DNA of 64,000 bases from Halocaridina rubra (GCA_037179515.1 JAXCGZ010009855.1:1-64000); one strand, 5' to 3'; positions 36,545-48,960 are shown, numbered from the stretch's first letter. The notes: generated by a model not told the origin, from the sequence alone. Made by a program: numbers and translations.

Positions 36545-38200
36545 TATTTACTTACAGTGGGCACGGTTTCCAATTGGCGGTTTATACTCAATTTTTTCAA
36601 TATCCAACGCATTATCTGTGAATACTAGATCAAGCAGCAATGGCTCATCCCCATCCTTGGCCCTCATTGGTTCCAGTACATGTTGGGGTAGAAAATTCCT
36701 TTATACGCACTCTAGGAATCTTGGTCCGAATGAGTCCTCCCCACTGTGTTGGTCAAGTTATAACCAATCTATCTCTCTATGATTAAAATCTCCCATAATT
36801 AAACTCCTACATTTTCTCTCTTGTGCAATGTTAACAACTAATTTTATGACTTCAATAGGTCCTATATGACTTTCTTCATAAACTCCTAGCCCATGTTGGC
36901 TCCTTGGTGTAATATATACAACAGTTATTATAATGCTTTTTGACCCAGTATTTATGCAAGCAACAAGACATTCCTTAAACTCACTTTCTATAGCAAAGTT
37001 TATTTTTTCAACCTGAAATCTTTCACTTATGAACTCTGCTATTCCTCCACCAGTCCTCTCAGATCTTTCAACTATTAATATTTTGAAGCCCTTAGAAAAA
37101 CTGTGACACAGTTTATGTCCTCACTTAATTTAGTCTCTGTAACTGCTTCTATATCTGCCTTATTGTTGCAAATCCTATCTTTTAATTCTACTGCCTTACC
37201 AGCTACCTCATCAGCAGTTTTGTAAGCAATCTTTATTAGGCCCCATTCCCCTGATCTTCTTCCATTATCTTCTTCATCCACCCTTTGCTTGGAAGAGCTG
37301 TGAAACAAAAATATTCTTTTCTTCTTTACTTCTTTTCTCATTTAAACTTTTAGCCTCTTGCACCAAGTTTTTTATCATTTCCATAATCTCCTGTGTTTTA
37401 CATGGTCTAATGAACACTGTTTTGAATAAATGAAAGCCTTTTAGGATTTTTCTTCAATATTTCTCTACGTGTGTACTCTTTCTCAAAGGTTACATTCTTT
37501 GGTATTTCCTCTCCCTCCCTAGGATATTTTTCATGTTGGTTAATGCTTACAATATCATCAACTACTCCAAGCATCCTTATCAGATCTACAACCCTAGCTT
37601 TATTTTCTTCAAGTCTCCCCTGCCATGTTGGCTCCTGGGATTCGCTTATGCCTGAGATAACCACTGTCTTCACTGTTTAATTGGTGGATTAGCCCTTTCC
37701 ATTACAACATCTTTCATTTTTCTATTACTGATCCTTAATAATCAACCAATTTTACTTATTCCAGTGCTACCACCCTCACAGCCTCTTTTACTGCCACATT
37801 CCCCTTTATTGCACCTGAAAAGGAAGTTTTCCTTGCATCCTTTTCTGTATTCAGCTCCTGAAATGCTTTTCTAAACTGTTTGATGCTCTCCTTTAGAAAT
37901 TCTGGTTTCCAGATAACCCTTTTCCCCTTCCAGCTTTTTTATTCATTTTTCTCGTTATTTTCAATTTTGCCCTTGTGCCTTATTTACTTCCTCCAAAGAT
38001 CTTATTGCCTCTCTAAGTGTTTCACTTGCTTTTATTTCTCTATCCATGTTCCGAATTTTATCATCCAGTTTTTCACAAGGGTCTCAGCCTTCTAAGAGCC
38101 ACACCTCCTACTACAATCCCTTGGAGATCCCCTACCACTCTTCTCCCAACCATTGGATGTGGGGGTTAGGGAAAGAGATGAGTTCTTTTTAATGCTTTGC
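36545..38200 (-). mobile_element. Old L1x copy 7: APE N-terminal part plus ORF1
   Basis: Minus-strand 5' portion of L1x lacking the RT. It starts in the APE (SDHC region near 36560), covers APE motifs to 37250 and ORF1 to about 38100. It extends further into the ORF1 5' region than any other copy here: charged, helix-prone sequence (37880-38095 on the minus strand). Frames are broken (open pieces 37075-37341 and 37407-37673). Confidence 0.75.
37407..37673 (-). pseudogene. L1x ORF1 core fragment (copy 7)
   Basis: 88 codons with TVVISGISESQEPTWQGR and RVVDLIRMLG; the end is frameshifted. Confidence 0.75.
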
Positions 38201-38213
38201 CTTATGTGTGAGA

Positions 38214-38392
38214 TTACCTAATTGTGATTACCTAATTGTGTTTACAGGAAAGAGCCCAAAGCTCGTATCTTCCCGTCTCCTGATCAGTTCCATTTTAGAC
38301 TCAGTGATACTTATCATACCTGTCCTTAAAACTATGGATTGAGATAGCATTAACTACCTCCTCGCTTAGCGAATTCCAATTATCAACTACTC

Positions 38393-38395
<3 letters not shown>
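38214..38395 (-). mobile_element. L1x 3' tail fragment
   Basis: Two tail 14-mers and about 150 bp of 3' end, breaking after ACTACTCTT into (TG)n. Confidence 0.88.

Positions 38396-38447
<52 letters not shown>
38396..38447. repeat. (TG)n microsatellite
   Basis: About 25 TG repeats between two L1x fragments. Confidence 0.97.
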
Positions 38448-38448
<1 letters not shown>

Positions 38449-38464
38449 TGTGTTTTTAAGTGTG

Positions 38465-39500
38465 TAATTACCTAATTGTCATTACCTAATTGTGCTCATG
38501 GTAAAGTATCGTATGTTCATATCTCCCAGTCTCTTGGTCTGTTCCATTTTTGTGCTCATTGCTATTTCATCATACTTGTCCTTAAAACTATGGATTGAAT
38601 TAGCATTAATTACCTCCTCGCTTAGCAAATTCCAACCATCAACTACTTGTACACTAAAAAAAAAAAGTATTTCCTTACATCCTCCAAAAAAGCTTTCTTA
38701 TAAAACTTAAAACAATGACCTATAGTTCTAGAGCCAGCCACATCAAAATATCGATCTCTATCCACTTTCATAACCAAGAATGACTTTAAAAACCGTCACC
38801 ACATCTTCTCCCATTCTTCTTGCTTCGAGTGATGGTAAGCCTAACTCCCTCAACCTCTCCTCATAATTGAGATTGCGCATTTCTGGCACCAGTATAATGG
38901 CAGGTCTTTGAGCTCTTTCCATCTTAACTATGTGCTTTTTCAAGTGTAGATTCCAAAAGGGGGCTACATTTCTTTGCCCATGTGCTTGAAGACTACCCTT
39001 ACATTTGCTAAGGAACAATATGCGAGACATACATGCCAATATGTCTACTCCTAGATCTCTCTCTCATTCTTTGTCTCTTGAAGTTCTGCACCTCCTACTG
39101 AGCATCCAGGCTTGGGCCTTCTTTCACTTGTCCCTATTTTCATCACCTTACACTTTGAAGTATTGAATATCTTTAGCCACTTATCTGACCATTCATGAAG
39201 ACTATTTAGGTTTTCCTGAAGTTCTCTACCTTTGTTCTTGTCTTTTAATTATTTCACAAAATTTGTATCATATGCTAACATGTTAAAAAATGAATTTACA
39301 GACTCCAGTAGGTCATGTACTTATACAAGGAACAAAAGTGGAACCCCACTACTTATCCTTCTCCAGTCAGACACTGAGTGTCTTGCTTTAGCCCCCCCCC
39401 CCCCCCTGTCTCATTCCTTCTAAGTAATTTTTTATTCATTCCACGACATATCCACATATTCTTGCCATTACTTGCAGCTTCTTAATAAGTCCCCCATGTT
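38465..39500 (-). mobile_element. Old L1x copy 8, 3' part
   Basis: Divergent minus-strand L1x from a two-14-mer tail at 38467 to the motif A-B region, with large indels (an open C-terminal piece at 38758-39039) and a C-run at about 39393-39406. It ends at a fold-back near 39500. Confidence 0.8.
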
Positions 39501-39506
39501 GGAAAT

Positions 39507-39827
39507 TTTAAGAAGCTGCAAGTAATGGCAATAATATGTGGAAAATTCATGGAATGAATGAGAACTTACTTAGAAGGAAGGAAACAGAGGGTTAGAGTAA
39601 GACATTCAGTGTCTGACTGGAGGAAGGTTTGCAATGGAGTGCCACAGGGTTCAGTTTTATTGCCACTTTTCTTTTGTGTATGTGTAATTGATCTACTGGA
39701 GTCTGTAAATTCATTTTTTAATATGTTTGCAGATGATTAAAAGATGGTGAAGAAAGAAAGAGACAAGAACTTCATCAAGACCTAAATACTCTGCAAGAGT
39801 TGTCAGATGTGTGGCTATTGAATGTGT
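39507..39827 (+). mobile_element. Inverted L1x fragment
   Basis: Plus-strand counterpart of the end of copy 8: RTYLEGRKQRVRVRHSVS, GVPQGSVLLP and MFADD (open 39558-39740), then ESVKSFM-like sequence. It breaks into GTGTATGTGTG at 39828. Confidence 0.8.
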
Positions 39828-40469
39828 ATGTGTGGGGGTGGAAACCAAAGTCATCGACACAGTCAGTAGCCAGGACTGTATATGTTTCTTTACAGAACCC
39901 TTCGTAATGACATGCAGGACCTGCCTTAGGAGGTGCAGGGCCCAACTGGGAACAATTTTGGTAGGTCCCAGGTTCCCAATCAACTTGCACCAAGGTCTGT
40001 AGAATCATGAATATATAAAAAAAAAATTCTATTATAGACTTCATATCTCTGTGGGAGAATGGGACACAATGAAATTGTGCGCTTAAAAAAATGCATGCGA
40101 GTTAATAGACCAAATAGATCCAAGCTGCATTTTAATATTAAATTGCATACACGTAAGCCTACAAGTAATAAACAATATTTCTTCATCACCTCTGAAAAGT
40201 ACATGGTCACAATACCACTTGTTTTAGTGACTGTGAAATGATATATTAAAAATATTAATTTATTTCTATTCAGAAAAAATTCACAATTTAAGTGGACTCT
40301 TGGAAACAAATAATCTTTTCTGGACTTCTAAAAATCACTTAACATTCATAAACTATAAGTGAGTCATATTATTATTGCCTTTTATTATGAGAAAGTTAAT
40401 TTTCTTGCCTTTTCTATGAAAAATCTTTAAAAAAAAATTCCTAAGTTTAAACTCCTGATAATTTGAGAT
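39828..40469. other. No recognised gene
   Basis: About 640 bp, AT-rich. The part at 39890-40010 could be the 3' UTR or terminal region of the adjoining hAT element, but I found no matching terminal inverted repeat. Short open frames here have no recognisable motifs. Confidence 0.4.
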
Positions 40470-42904
40470 TCAGTGGACATAATTGCCAAATTGTTCAAAC
40501 ATTCTTGCTGAATTGATGATCTCAAGTAAGTTCTGATCAGTTTCAGCTAGGAAAAACTCCTTTCTCCAGAAGCCAGAGTCACTGAAATTGTCAAGAAAAC
40601 CCGGAGAGCAATAAATAATTTGGAAATGCCGTAGATCTGTTGTTGCAAGCAAATAATTCAAGCATTTTCATTGGGTTTTGAAGCTCTGATGATAGAATTG
40701 GCTTTAGTGCCTCCATTTCCTCATAAAGTATGTATCCATCTATATCAGCAAACTTTCTGGTTTTTAACTTAATCTTTTGCCTGTGCCAGCTTGACCTCTG
40801 TCAATGCCACCTCCAAGTCTACTGCACATTTTCTTATGGTGTCCTTGAAAATTACGCAAGGATCCAATTAAATTTTGATACTTTTTCAGTTGTTCAAACC
40901 GTGGCTCAAGTGTTTGCAGCTCTTTATCTACCACTTGATTAAAATATTGCGCTCTGAAGGCTGTTATTGGATCTGGCAGAGGTTCATCTGCAGATTCATA
41001 ATCAAATAATTTTCTTTCTTTATTTTTTTTTTGCATAAGCACTTACTCTGAGACTTGAATACAGGCTCAGCATCTAGATCTTTGACAAGTTCACTAGTGT
41101 TAATCAAGGCTTCATCAAAACCTCTTTCCCTTTATGTCTTTAACCAGTCACAAAATTTTGGAATGAAGAAAGCCCTGTAGCAACATTTATGGTATCACTC
41201 TGAAGTTCCTTACTCACATAATTTACTTGAAAGAGTAAGGAGTGCCAGAAAACTAGTGAGACCAGAAACTTGTAATCTCTCATTTGACTGACTAACAATT
41301 CAACATCACTTTTTGCTTGAGCATCATCAGTGTTTTCTGCTAACTCTTCTAGTTCCTTGCAAACTTCAGCAGCTTTGTACCATACAGATTTGACACTTTC
41401 CATTCTACATTTCCATCATGATTTCAGAGAGAGGTTTTACAGACAGACTGTCGCATGTTTTCTAAAAACAGTCCATCTTTTAGTAGAAGATGCAAAAAGG
41501 GTGTAAATGTGGTACAGATTTCCAAAGAAAGTCATTGCATCTGTACATGTCTTGGTAATGTTCCCCCAAACTAGGCTGTGTTGTGACATGCATGGTGTAA
41601 AGAAAGCTCTTGAATTCTTCTTTAGAAGTCATGCCTGCACACGTGAGGTGTGTCCCTTCATGTTGGCACCATTATCATACCCTCTTCCACGGACATTTTC
41701 AACATCCAGCCCTAATGTTTCAAGTTCATGTAGAAGGGTGTTGTACAAATTTTCACCTGTACTGCTTTCCACCACTAAAAACTTGATGAAATGTTCATAT
41801 ACTCCTGCTGGAGCATTTGATTGTGCACCATCTGCTGCATATCTAATTACCTTTGACATTCCTGATGACTGATGTCAGGAGTACAGTCAAGAATTACTGC
41901 AAAATAATTAGCAGCCTTGATTCACAAAATGATTTTCTGTAGAACTTTTTGACCCATTATATTAATAAGTTCATTCTGGATTCTTTTTCCTAAATAATGA
42001 TCATGTATTTCCTTATTCTGGAGATTTTGCAGGTGATCTTGTATTACTAGATCAAATTTTCGTAGCAATTCAACAACACCAAGGAAATTTCCAATATGTG
42101 GTGTTCCTATGTGTTCCTCAGATTCCCGGAATGGCAAGTTTCTTTCTGCCAGGAAGTGCACAGTAGCTACCAGTTGCTAAAAAATTTGATGACAGCTTTT
42201 ATCCGATTAGTTTTTCTACCACTTCATCAATAGTTTCTTCAACAGATAATCTTTGCTGCAGTTCACAGCAACTAAGCATAGCTTGCAAATTATTTATGGA
42301 CTTCTCATGCTCAGCTAGTCTTGTATGAATGTTCAGCCTGTTATTAAAACCACTCCTTGCAAGTGCAGTAGTAACCAGAGATTTTATCATCTGACGCAGA
42401 GTATATTTGCCATGGGTGATCCACTCTCATTCTTGGGGAAAATTCTACTCTAAATGTAGGTGGTCCTTTTTTCACTAAATAGTCCCTGACACACTGACTT
42501 ATCATTTATGGCCATGTTGCAGGATCATCTGTTAATTCTACAGGGCTAGCAGATTTTGAATTCCCATTCCCCCTTGCCTCAGAGGCATCAGCAGGCATGT
42601 CAACAGGCGAGTTTCCTTGTTTGTTAAATTAAACACTTTTGGAATGGCTGATCTCACTTTCAGTAAATATATTCCCACATTAATTGTCTTGCATAACTTC
42701 TTCAGATTGGCCTCCTTAGGTGTCATCATCTTCATTGTGTTGTGGCTCTACTTGCATTACTCCATTTTCTTAGATAGTCTTGCTGAAATACTTATCTAAT
42801 GCACCTTTTTCCTTTTCTACTTTGTCCTTCTTTGCCTTGGCTACAGCCCTCTTCTTACTGCCACTGAAATATTTTCTCCCGATATCTCTTAGTCCTTTAC
42901 TCAT
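40470..42904 (-). pseudogene. hAT-type, ZMYM1-like (DUF4371) transposase, decayed
   Basis: Read in pieces on the minus strand from a plausible start at 42904 (MSKGLRDIGRKYFSGSKKR, typical of ZMYM1-like proteins). Following pieces: 42199-42390, 41922-42161 (RNLPFRESEEHIG), 41629-41859 with ENVRGRGYDNGANMKG (a DUF4371/hAT catalytic-Asp block), 41140-41403 (LEELAENTDDAQAKSDVELL), 40764-41042, and the C-terminal 40470-40661. At least six stops or frameshifts break it. Such genes occur both as hAT transposases and as domesticated zinc-finger genes; the decay argues for a dead transposon here. Confidence 0.72.
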
Positions 42905-43789
42905 ATATTCAGAAACCAAAGATCCTAAAAAGAAAAAAATAGAAAAGTGGCGTCCATCGCAGAACTTACTGTCAAAAGTAACAAACTTGACTTGTAGCGT
43001 ATAATTTTTTTTAAATACAGGGTATACATCTAAAATGTTTATATCCGTAGGTCTTCATTACCTAAATTTATGTATGTAAAAGAGGGGGCAGGAAAATTTT
43101 TTGAGCATAACCCAAAAATTTATTTGGGAAAAAAGGGAATTACCGCTAGATTTGAAAAATAAAAACACATATGTTTACACATGTCATTTATTTACTAATA
43201 TATTTAAGACAACACTTCTACTGAATAAAGCATAAAACATGTAACACCTGCCTATCACTTCTTATGAAAAGCTGCCTGTAACTGAAGGAATGCTTGAGAA
43301 AATTAAGTCATCTTCATTGCTACAGTCACATAATATGATATACGTTCATCATTTACCTGATATTTTATGAACATTTTGTACTGCTCTTTAGAGTAATCTT
43401 TCGATAATCAGTGACTTCATATTTCAGATATATGGCTTACATCTTGATCACTAAAATTTACCTCATTTATGGGTCCTAGACATAAAATTAATCAGCTAGT
43501 AGTAATATCACTGAGGTCTCTAAGAGCCAGTCAACTGTGTTTACCCCCGATGAAAGGGAAACTCACACGATGAGATGGAACCATATTTAAATTTGATGAC
43601 CTCTAGAAAATTTGGTCAGTCACCATGTCAAAAAACGTTTTTTAACATTGCGAAGTAAACTCAAGGAAACTGAGGACCTATCGTCGCATGCATTACCAAA
43701 ATTTATAGATTAACACCATTTGGGATAATTTACTCGTTTTTTCCGACACATTTTGTAAAACTTGAATACTTTGGGAGCAATTGGTCCAA
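42905..43789. other. No recognised gene
   Basis: About 885 bp of AT-rich sequence upstream of the hAT-like frame. It may contain the hAT 5' end. No credible ORF, RNA gene or clear repeat seen. Confidence 0.4.
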
Positions 43790-44810
43790 CTGGTATAGGC
43801 CGGCCTGAATTGACATGATATGTAATGTACAGACTGATAGTTCCACTCTGGACAGCTATGATAGCAGGAGTGGAGTTAAGCAGGGTGCATCCTGGCATCC
43901 ACCATCTTTTACATCTATTTTGGTGTTTTTCTTTGGTGTGCTTTTCTGAAATCTGCTGATTTTTTTTTCCACTGGAGAAGGGATGGGCCTCTATTCAGTT
44001 TGGTAAGTCTGAAGACAAAACCTCAGTCAGGAATTTTCTCTTTGCTGATGATGTAACAATGGTTTCCCACGGTGAATTAGCATTACAGACAATGATGAAT
44101 CATCTTTTCAATCATCCTTACTCAAGAGAGTGCTACTTCAGGAAACAGAATAGTAAATGACAGACCACATGAAGTTGTCAAGAAATTCTGCTACCTTGGA
44201 TCGACAGTCACTCCCTCGGTGTCCCTGGATAAAGAGATAAATATCAGAATTGGCAAAGCATCAACAACTTTTGGGAATCTTACAACAAGAGCATGGGACA
44301 ACAAACTGCTTACAAAGAGGACTAAAATTATGATTTATGAAGTATGCATCCTCAGCACTCTTCTGTATGGAGCAGAAGCCTGGACGATATACTCAGCACA
44401 GGAATGGTGATTGTATACTTTCCATCTGAGATGTCTCCAGAAGATCCTGGGTATCAACTGGTAATATAATATCACAAACACTGAAGTCCTCAATTGAGCA
44501 CAACATCCAAGTATAATGTCCATCCTATGCAAAGAAAGAGTTAGATGGTTGGGGCACATCAACAGAGTGGAAGACAACTGTATTCCCAAATAGCAGCTTT
44601 TTTGTGAGCCAGCACAAGGGGCAAGATCGAGAGGAAGAGCAAAATTGAGATTCAGTGAAACATACAAGAATAATATGATCAAATGCCACTTTGATTGGAA
44701 ACAATGGGAACATTAGGCTTGGTCCATAACAGCGTGGAGATCAGCAGTAGGCAAAGAAGTTACCCTCAGTATCCCTGAGGTGGTCTTTATGGCTCAAAAA
44801 GGCTATTTTT
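43790..44810 (+). mobile_element. Non-LTR RT remnant (different LINE family)
   Basis: Decayed RT C-terminal half on the plus strand: motif B region RSGVKQG (about 43865), motif C FADDVTMV (about 44043), and 44219-44410 with LDKEINIRIGKASTTF and EVCILSTLLYGAEAW, followed by frameshifted blocks. The spelling differs from both L1x and the RTE element. The clade is uncertain (possibly RTE-like). Confidence 0.72.
44219..44410 (+). pseudogene. RT C-terminal fragment (second LINE family)
   Basis: 63 codons, DKEINIRIGKA to EAWTIYSAQEW, the well-conserved thumb/C-terminal part of this RT type. It ends at a TGA where the parent would continue. Confidence 0.72.
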
Positions 44811-45056
44811 TACTCTTCATATTTAAATAGGTACTGTGTTGGTTAGTCTGTCTATGTATTTGGCCCCATTCACCCATGTAAGGGGGTGGCCGAGCCAAGA
44901 AACATGCCTTTGCCGCAATCCACACATACATTAATTACTCCTATTAGCTCCTTTGGGATGAAGGCTTGCCACATTTCCTCCTCCACCCTGCTTGGGTCAT
45001 CCACAAGGTAGATGGGCAAGAATATTTGACAGTCAACCCTAACAGCAGCAGCTGGT

Positions 45057-45362
45057 TTATCCCCACTGCTTCATCACAGGATAACTTCCCTCACACTCGT
45101 CCAACATGGTCCACCGAGCTAACATGTACAAAAAATCCCTTTGGCATGTGTCACTGGTACACAATCTACATCCACTCCTAACTATTACACTCTCTTTTCC
45201 CCATTCCTCAGACACTCCATGTGTATCCAATGCCCTTTTTATGCCATCCATCCATTTCATTCTAGATCTTCCTCTTGACCTTACTCCAACCACTACTTCA
45301 CTCCATCCTGTCTTCATTATTCCTTCATCATTCATCCTTTCCTTGTGTCCAAACCAACTCAA
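45057..45362 (-). pseudogene. RTE C-terminal block (copy 3)
   Basis: 101 codons: SWFGHKERMNDEGIMK, a basic RSRGRSRMKWMD and a C-terminal tail. Matches the position of LRWFGHMERM in the other RTE copies. Confidence 0.78.
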
Positions 45363-45638
45363 TACTCTCTAATCTTACCTATCCAACAGGATCCTTTCAA
45401 CATCCGTTCTCGGCATGACCTCCTCATTTAACTCCATCTATTCTAGATATGCTAATCATACTTCTCAAACACCTCATCTCCATTACATTCAACTAGTTCT
45501 TTTCAGTGCCTCTTGCATTCCAAGTGTCTGCTCCATACAATACTGTTGACACAATCACACCTTCATATTTCCTTCTCTTTGTATTCATTCTTAAATTCCA
45601 ACTCTTCATCACACTTTTAAACCCTTCTAGACGTATAC

Positions 45639-45923
45639 TCACTCTTTCAATCTGTGACTTACCTCTGCATCCACTATTCCAGTCCTTGCTATGTTTGATC
45701 CTAGATACTTAAAACACTTAATTTCTTCAAGCAACTCACTATTCACTCCTACATTTAGTCTGCCAACAGTAACACTTCTCGTGCATCTCATGACTAATTT
45801 TATCAAATTCTCCCACAACTTCCTTCTTCCACACTCCCTAACAATTTCAGTAACTAAATGATTCAGTTCATTATCAGTATCAGCCACCAGTGTTATGTCA
45901 TCCTCGAAAAACAATAGATTCAA
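45639..45923 (-). pseudogene. RTE RT motif C region (copy 3)
   Basis: 94 codons with LLFFEDDITLVADTDNEL (FEDD where FADD is expected), VMRCTRSV, and FKYLGSNIARTG. Truncated on both sides by frameshifts. Confidence 0.78.
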
Positions 45924-46915
45924 ATTCCACTACATTCCATACTTCCATAAAACCAAGCCTAGGACTCTTTCATTAACTTCCCTTACCACTTCATCCACAT
46001 ACACAGTAAAGAACCATGGCAACACTACACAACCTTGACGTCATCCTACATTCACCTTGAACCAATAACTCATACCCTTCCCAACTTTCCCATATGATAT
46101 ACTATTCATGTAGAAACTCTTCTTACTTATTCCATAAAGTTGCAATTCACTGCATAACACTTCTCTAATCCCTGTCATACGCTTTTCCTAAGTCCATAAA
46201 ACTCCAAAATGTATCTCAACCTTTCTCTAAGAACTTCTCACACACCTGTCTTACCACAAACACCTAATCCACATATCCACATTCTCTCCGGAACCCACAA
46301 TGTTCTTCCCTAATCAATCTCTATCACCTTCCTCATTTAGCAGCTCCTTGAAATACTAAGGCAATCTCTCTTTCACCTATATTTTGTCAACTAGTAATTG
46401 CCTATTAGCTCCTTTCACCCTCTCCTCCTTACCAGACTCACCTTTCTGCGATCTTTTCACTTCCTTCCAAAACATCATTTTATCCCTTTAAAAATTCTCA
46501 GACAAGCATATACCCCACCTCACATCTGATTTTCTCTTTGGCTCCCTCCCCATGTGCTTAGCTTAATTCCCCCTAGCACTATGCCTTTCATATGCCTCTA
46601 AATACCTATCTGCAAGCATACCTACTATACCTGCTTCTTTTCAGCTACTACTGCACTCATCTCCTTATTCCACCAATCACTACCCTTCCTTTTACTTCCT
46701 CCTGTTAGCCTTCTTCCTCACACTGCCTCTGCACACTTCATATCATCCTCCTTGAAACAACTTCATTCTTCTTCCACTCTCTCCTCCACTTTCTATTTAC
46801 TACATTCACACATTCCTCACACTAGCTTCATACTCACAGTCTCTCTCCTAATTGAGTTCACTCATTTTAGCACCTCTCTCCCTCTCTCTCCTCTCTTTCC
46901 CCACTTTTCTCCTGC

Positions 46916-47117
46916 TCACTCTCTACTTTCCACTAAATAAAAATCAGATATTCCATCACTAGCTCCTCTCAGTGTATTCACATCCAATACTTTTCCAATC
47001 ACCTTCCTGTCTGCCATAGCATAATCCATTATTGCTCTGTCAACTACTCTGCTATTATCTCCTCTGACCCATGTATTTTTGTACACATTCTTTATTCTAA
47101 ATACTATTTGGGCAATC
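46916..47117 (-). pseudogene. RTE APE C-terminal part (copy 3)
   Basis: Matches the region after the insertion point: KNTWVRGDNSRVVDRAIMDY, VLDVNTLRG and a degraded SDH block (ISDFYLVE). Confidence 0.75.
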
Positions 47118-47122
47118 CATAT
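47118..47122. repeat. Target-site duplication (left) of the Gypsy element
   Basis: CATAT, repeated at 52372-52376 directly after the right LTR. Confidence 0.85.
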
Positions 47123-47378
47123 TGTGAGAGTTGAGGTATAACTATTTATCATTGTTTCTTATTATTTATTCTGATTGCTTTCTTATATATATTTATCCCT
47201 TATTAAATAGAGTTTCATTCTCTTCTTTATATATTCTTGTACTTATACTTGATTCATCTATTGTTGATGCCCGGATGAGTGGCTTGTTCTCTTTATACCA
47301 GCTTCAAGAATAAAGCCCTAGTTTTATTATATAATCTATTTTACCCTAGCATAAAATTAATAAACTTAGGCCCCAATA
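47123..47378 (+). repeat. 5' LTR
   Basis: 256 bp starting TGTGAGAGTTGAGG and ending CCCCAATA, with an AATAAAGCCC that could serve as poly(A) signal. Direct repeat of 52119-52371. Confidence 0.88.
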
Positions 47379-47396
47379 TTTTTGGCGACGAGCTGT
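47379..47396 (+). other. Putative primer binding site
   Basis: TTTTTGGCGACGAGC immediately after the 5' LTR, the usual form of the region in many Gypsy elements. The tRNA identity was not determined. Confidence 0.5.
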
Positions 47397-47644
47397 CTGG
47401 ATTGAATCTTTACGCTTTGAAGTTGTTTTTGACCGATCATGACTGCCGATTTTCAAGAGATAAGTGCGATTTCTAAAGCCTATGCCAGGCTATCGGTAGC
47501 TTTGAAACTGGCAAGTTTTTCATTGGCTATCTTATGATGCCTGTTGCTCCTGTTAGTCTAGTAGGCCTGCGTGGATTGAGGTAATGAAGATTGGCTTTTG
47601 TTTTTTTGAAAAATACTTACTCTGTTACCTAGGCTAGGTTAACC

Positions 47645-48457
47645 ATGGCTAGCACCAATGCAAGAATTGAGCCTTTTAATCCCAAACTAATGAACTTTGA
47701 TGTGTGGATGTCCAGGCTTCAGGCACATTTTTCCCACAGTGGTAAAACTGAAAGTGCTAAAATGAAAAATTGCTTGTTTGTTTCATAAGGAAGTGAAGTA
47801 TGTAGCACTCTAGCCAGTCTGTGTGCCCCAGATATGCCTCATCTTAAGAATTTTTCTGATTTAGTAGAGATTTGGGAAGGTCAATTTATTGTCAAGCCTT
47901 CTTATCACAGAAGCTTAATTCAGTTTCAGCAAAGAAAAAAGACACCTGGTGAAAATCTGCATGATCTTTATGCTGATCTCAAAGCACTTGCCAAAGACTG
48001 TAATTTTGGCTATCAATTTGATGCTAGGGTTCGCGATCAATTGTTTATGGCTATTGAATCAAAAGTATATTTTCCTCATTCAGCAGAAGAAAATCTAAAC
48101 TTGTAAACTATGACTTCTTTTTCCACATTGGAAAGAATATTTAATTTTGAAAAAGCTTTTTGTGGTGAAAAACTTCCTACTCAAGTGAATGCTTTGAATA
48201 TTAATTCAAACAGGCTTAGGCCTATGCCTACTCTTATGCCTATTCCTACTTCTAATGGTAGAAAAGAGGCAAGTTGCCGACATTGTGGTTACCCCCACCG
48301 TAGTGATGATTGTCGCTTTTCTCATCTTTCTTGTTCAGTGTGTAACAAAAAAGGACACTTGAAAAAAGTTTGTAGTTTTAATAAGGAAGTTTCCCAGGGC
48401 TCTAAGTTTTCTCAAAGTTCATCCATACCACTTTATAAGAAAAAACAAAAAAGGTAA
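47645..48457 (+). pseudogene. Gypsy gag
   Basis: One frame of about 270 codons from ATG at 47645 (MASTNARIEPFNPK) with two in-frame TAA stops (near 47787 and 48104). The capsid-like part is followed by two zinc knuckles: CRHCGYPHRSDDC (CX2CX3HX4C) and CSVCNKKGHLKKVC (CX2CX4HX4C), which would bind the RNA. The C-terminus is lysine-rich. Confidence 0.82.
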
Positions 48458-48589
48458 GAAAAAAGCTAATGCAGTTTGGAAAAAAAAAAAACCTACTTGA
48501 GGAAGATAGTGATTGTAATCAGTTATTAAGTTTAAATGAATCTGCACCGGTAGGAAACAAAAACAGGATTTAGAGTGTTGAAAATAACC

Positions 48590-48960
48590 CTACTGTAATA
48601 ACCAAGATTAATTTACTCTTAGATGGTAGAAAAAATTCCATATGAAGTTGATAGTGGTGCTGGAGTTTCTAATTTGGGTTGCAAGTGGGTTTACCTATGC
48701 AGAATTGTAATAAAAAACTAAAGCCTTATGGAAACAGTAATGTTAATGTCATGGGTAAAGTTTATGTGAATGTTGTTTATAATTATTTCAGCATAAGACA
48801 TGGATTTTATGTTATTGACAATTATAACCCAAACTTGTGTGGTAGGGATTTAATGTCTAAGCTTAGAATTGCTTTTACAGGTGTTACTGATTGTGAAAAT
48901 AAACTATTAAGCAGTGTAATGGATGCTAGAGCTCAGCTAGATAAATTTTCAGCTGCTTAA
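48590..48960 (+). pseudogene. Gypsy pol: aspartic protease region
   Basis: EVDSGAGVSNLG (about 48640) carries the Asp-Ser-Gly of a retroviral-type aspartic protease; a frame change separates it from the downstream part (48679-48960) with CGRDLMSKLRIAF. Broken. Confidence 0.72.

Larger units (their letters stand above)
44850..47122 (-). mobile_element. RTE-like LINE, copy 3 (3' portion)
   Basis: Minus-strand relative of the RTE copies at 14.9 and 24.2 kb, more diverged. Contains the C-terminal block WFGHKERMND (45057-45362), RT motif C FEDDITLVAD with FKYLGSNI (45639-45923), broken motif A and earlier RT blocks (46100-46800), and the end of the APE (46916-47117). The start of its APE is beyond the Gypsy element, at 52408-52644. 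Confidence 0.8.

Noticed and set aside
39811..40044. Small frames with several cysteines (39775-40044, 39811-40002) as a secreted peptide gene
   Set aside because: No signal peptide or start context, overlapping frames on both strands, and position next to LINE and hAT debris.
45106..45372. Plus-strand ORFs in 44.9-47 kb and 52385-52864 as host genes
   Set aside because: They lie opposite readable RTE blocks on the minus strand and have no motifs of their own.
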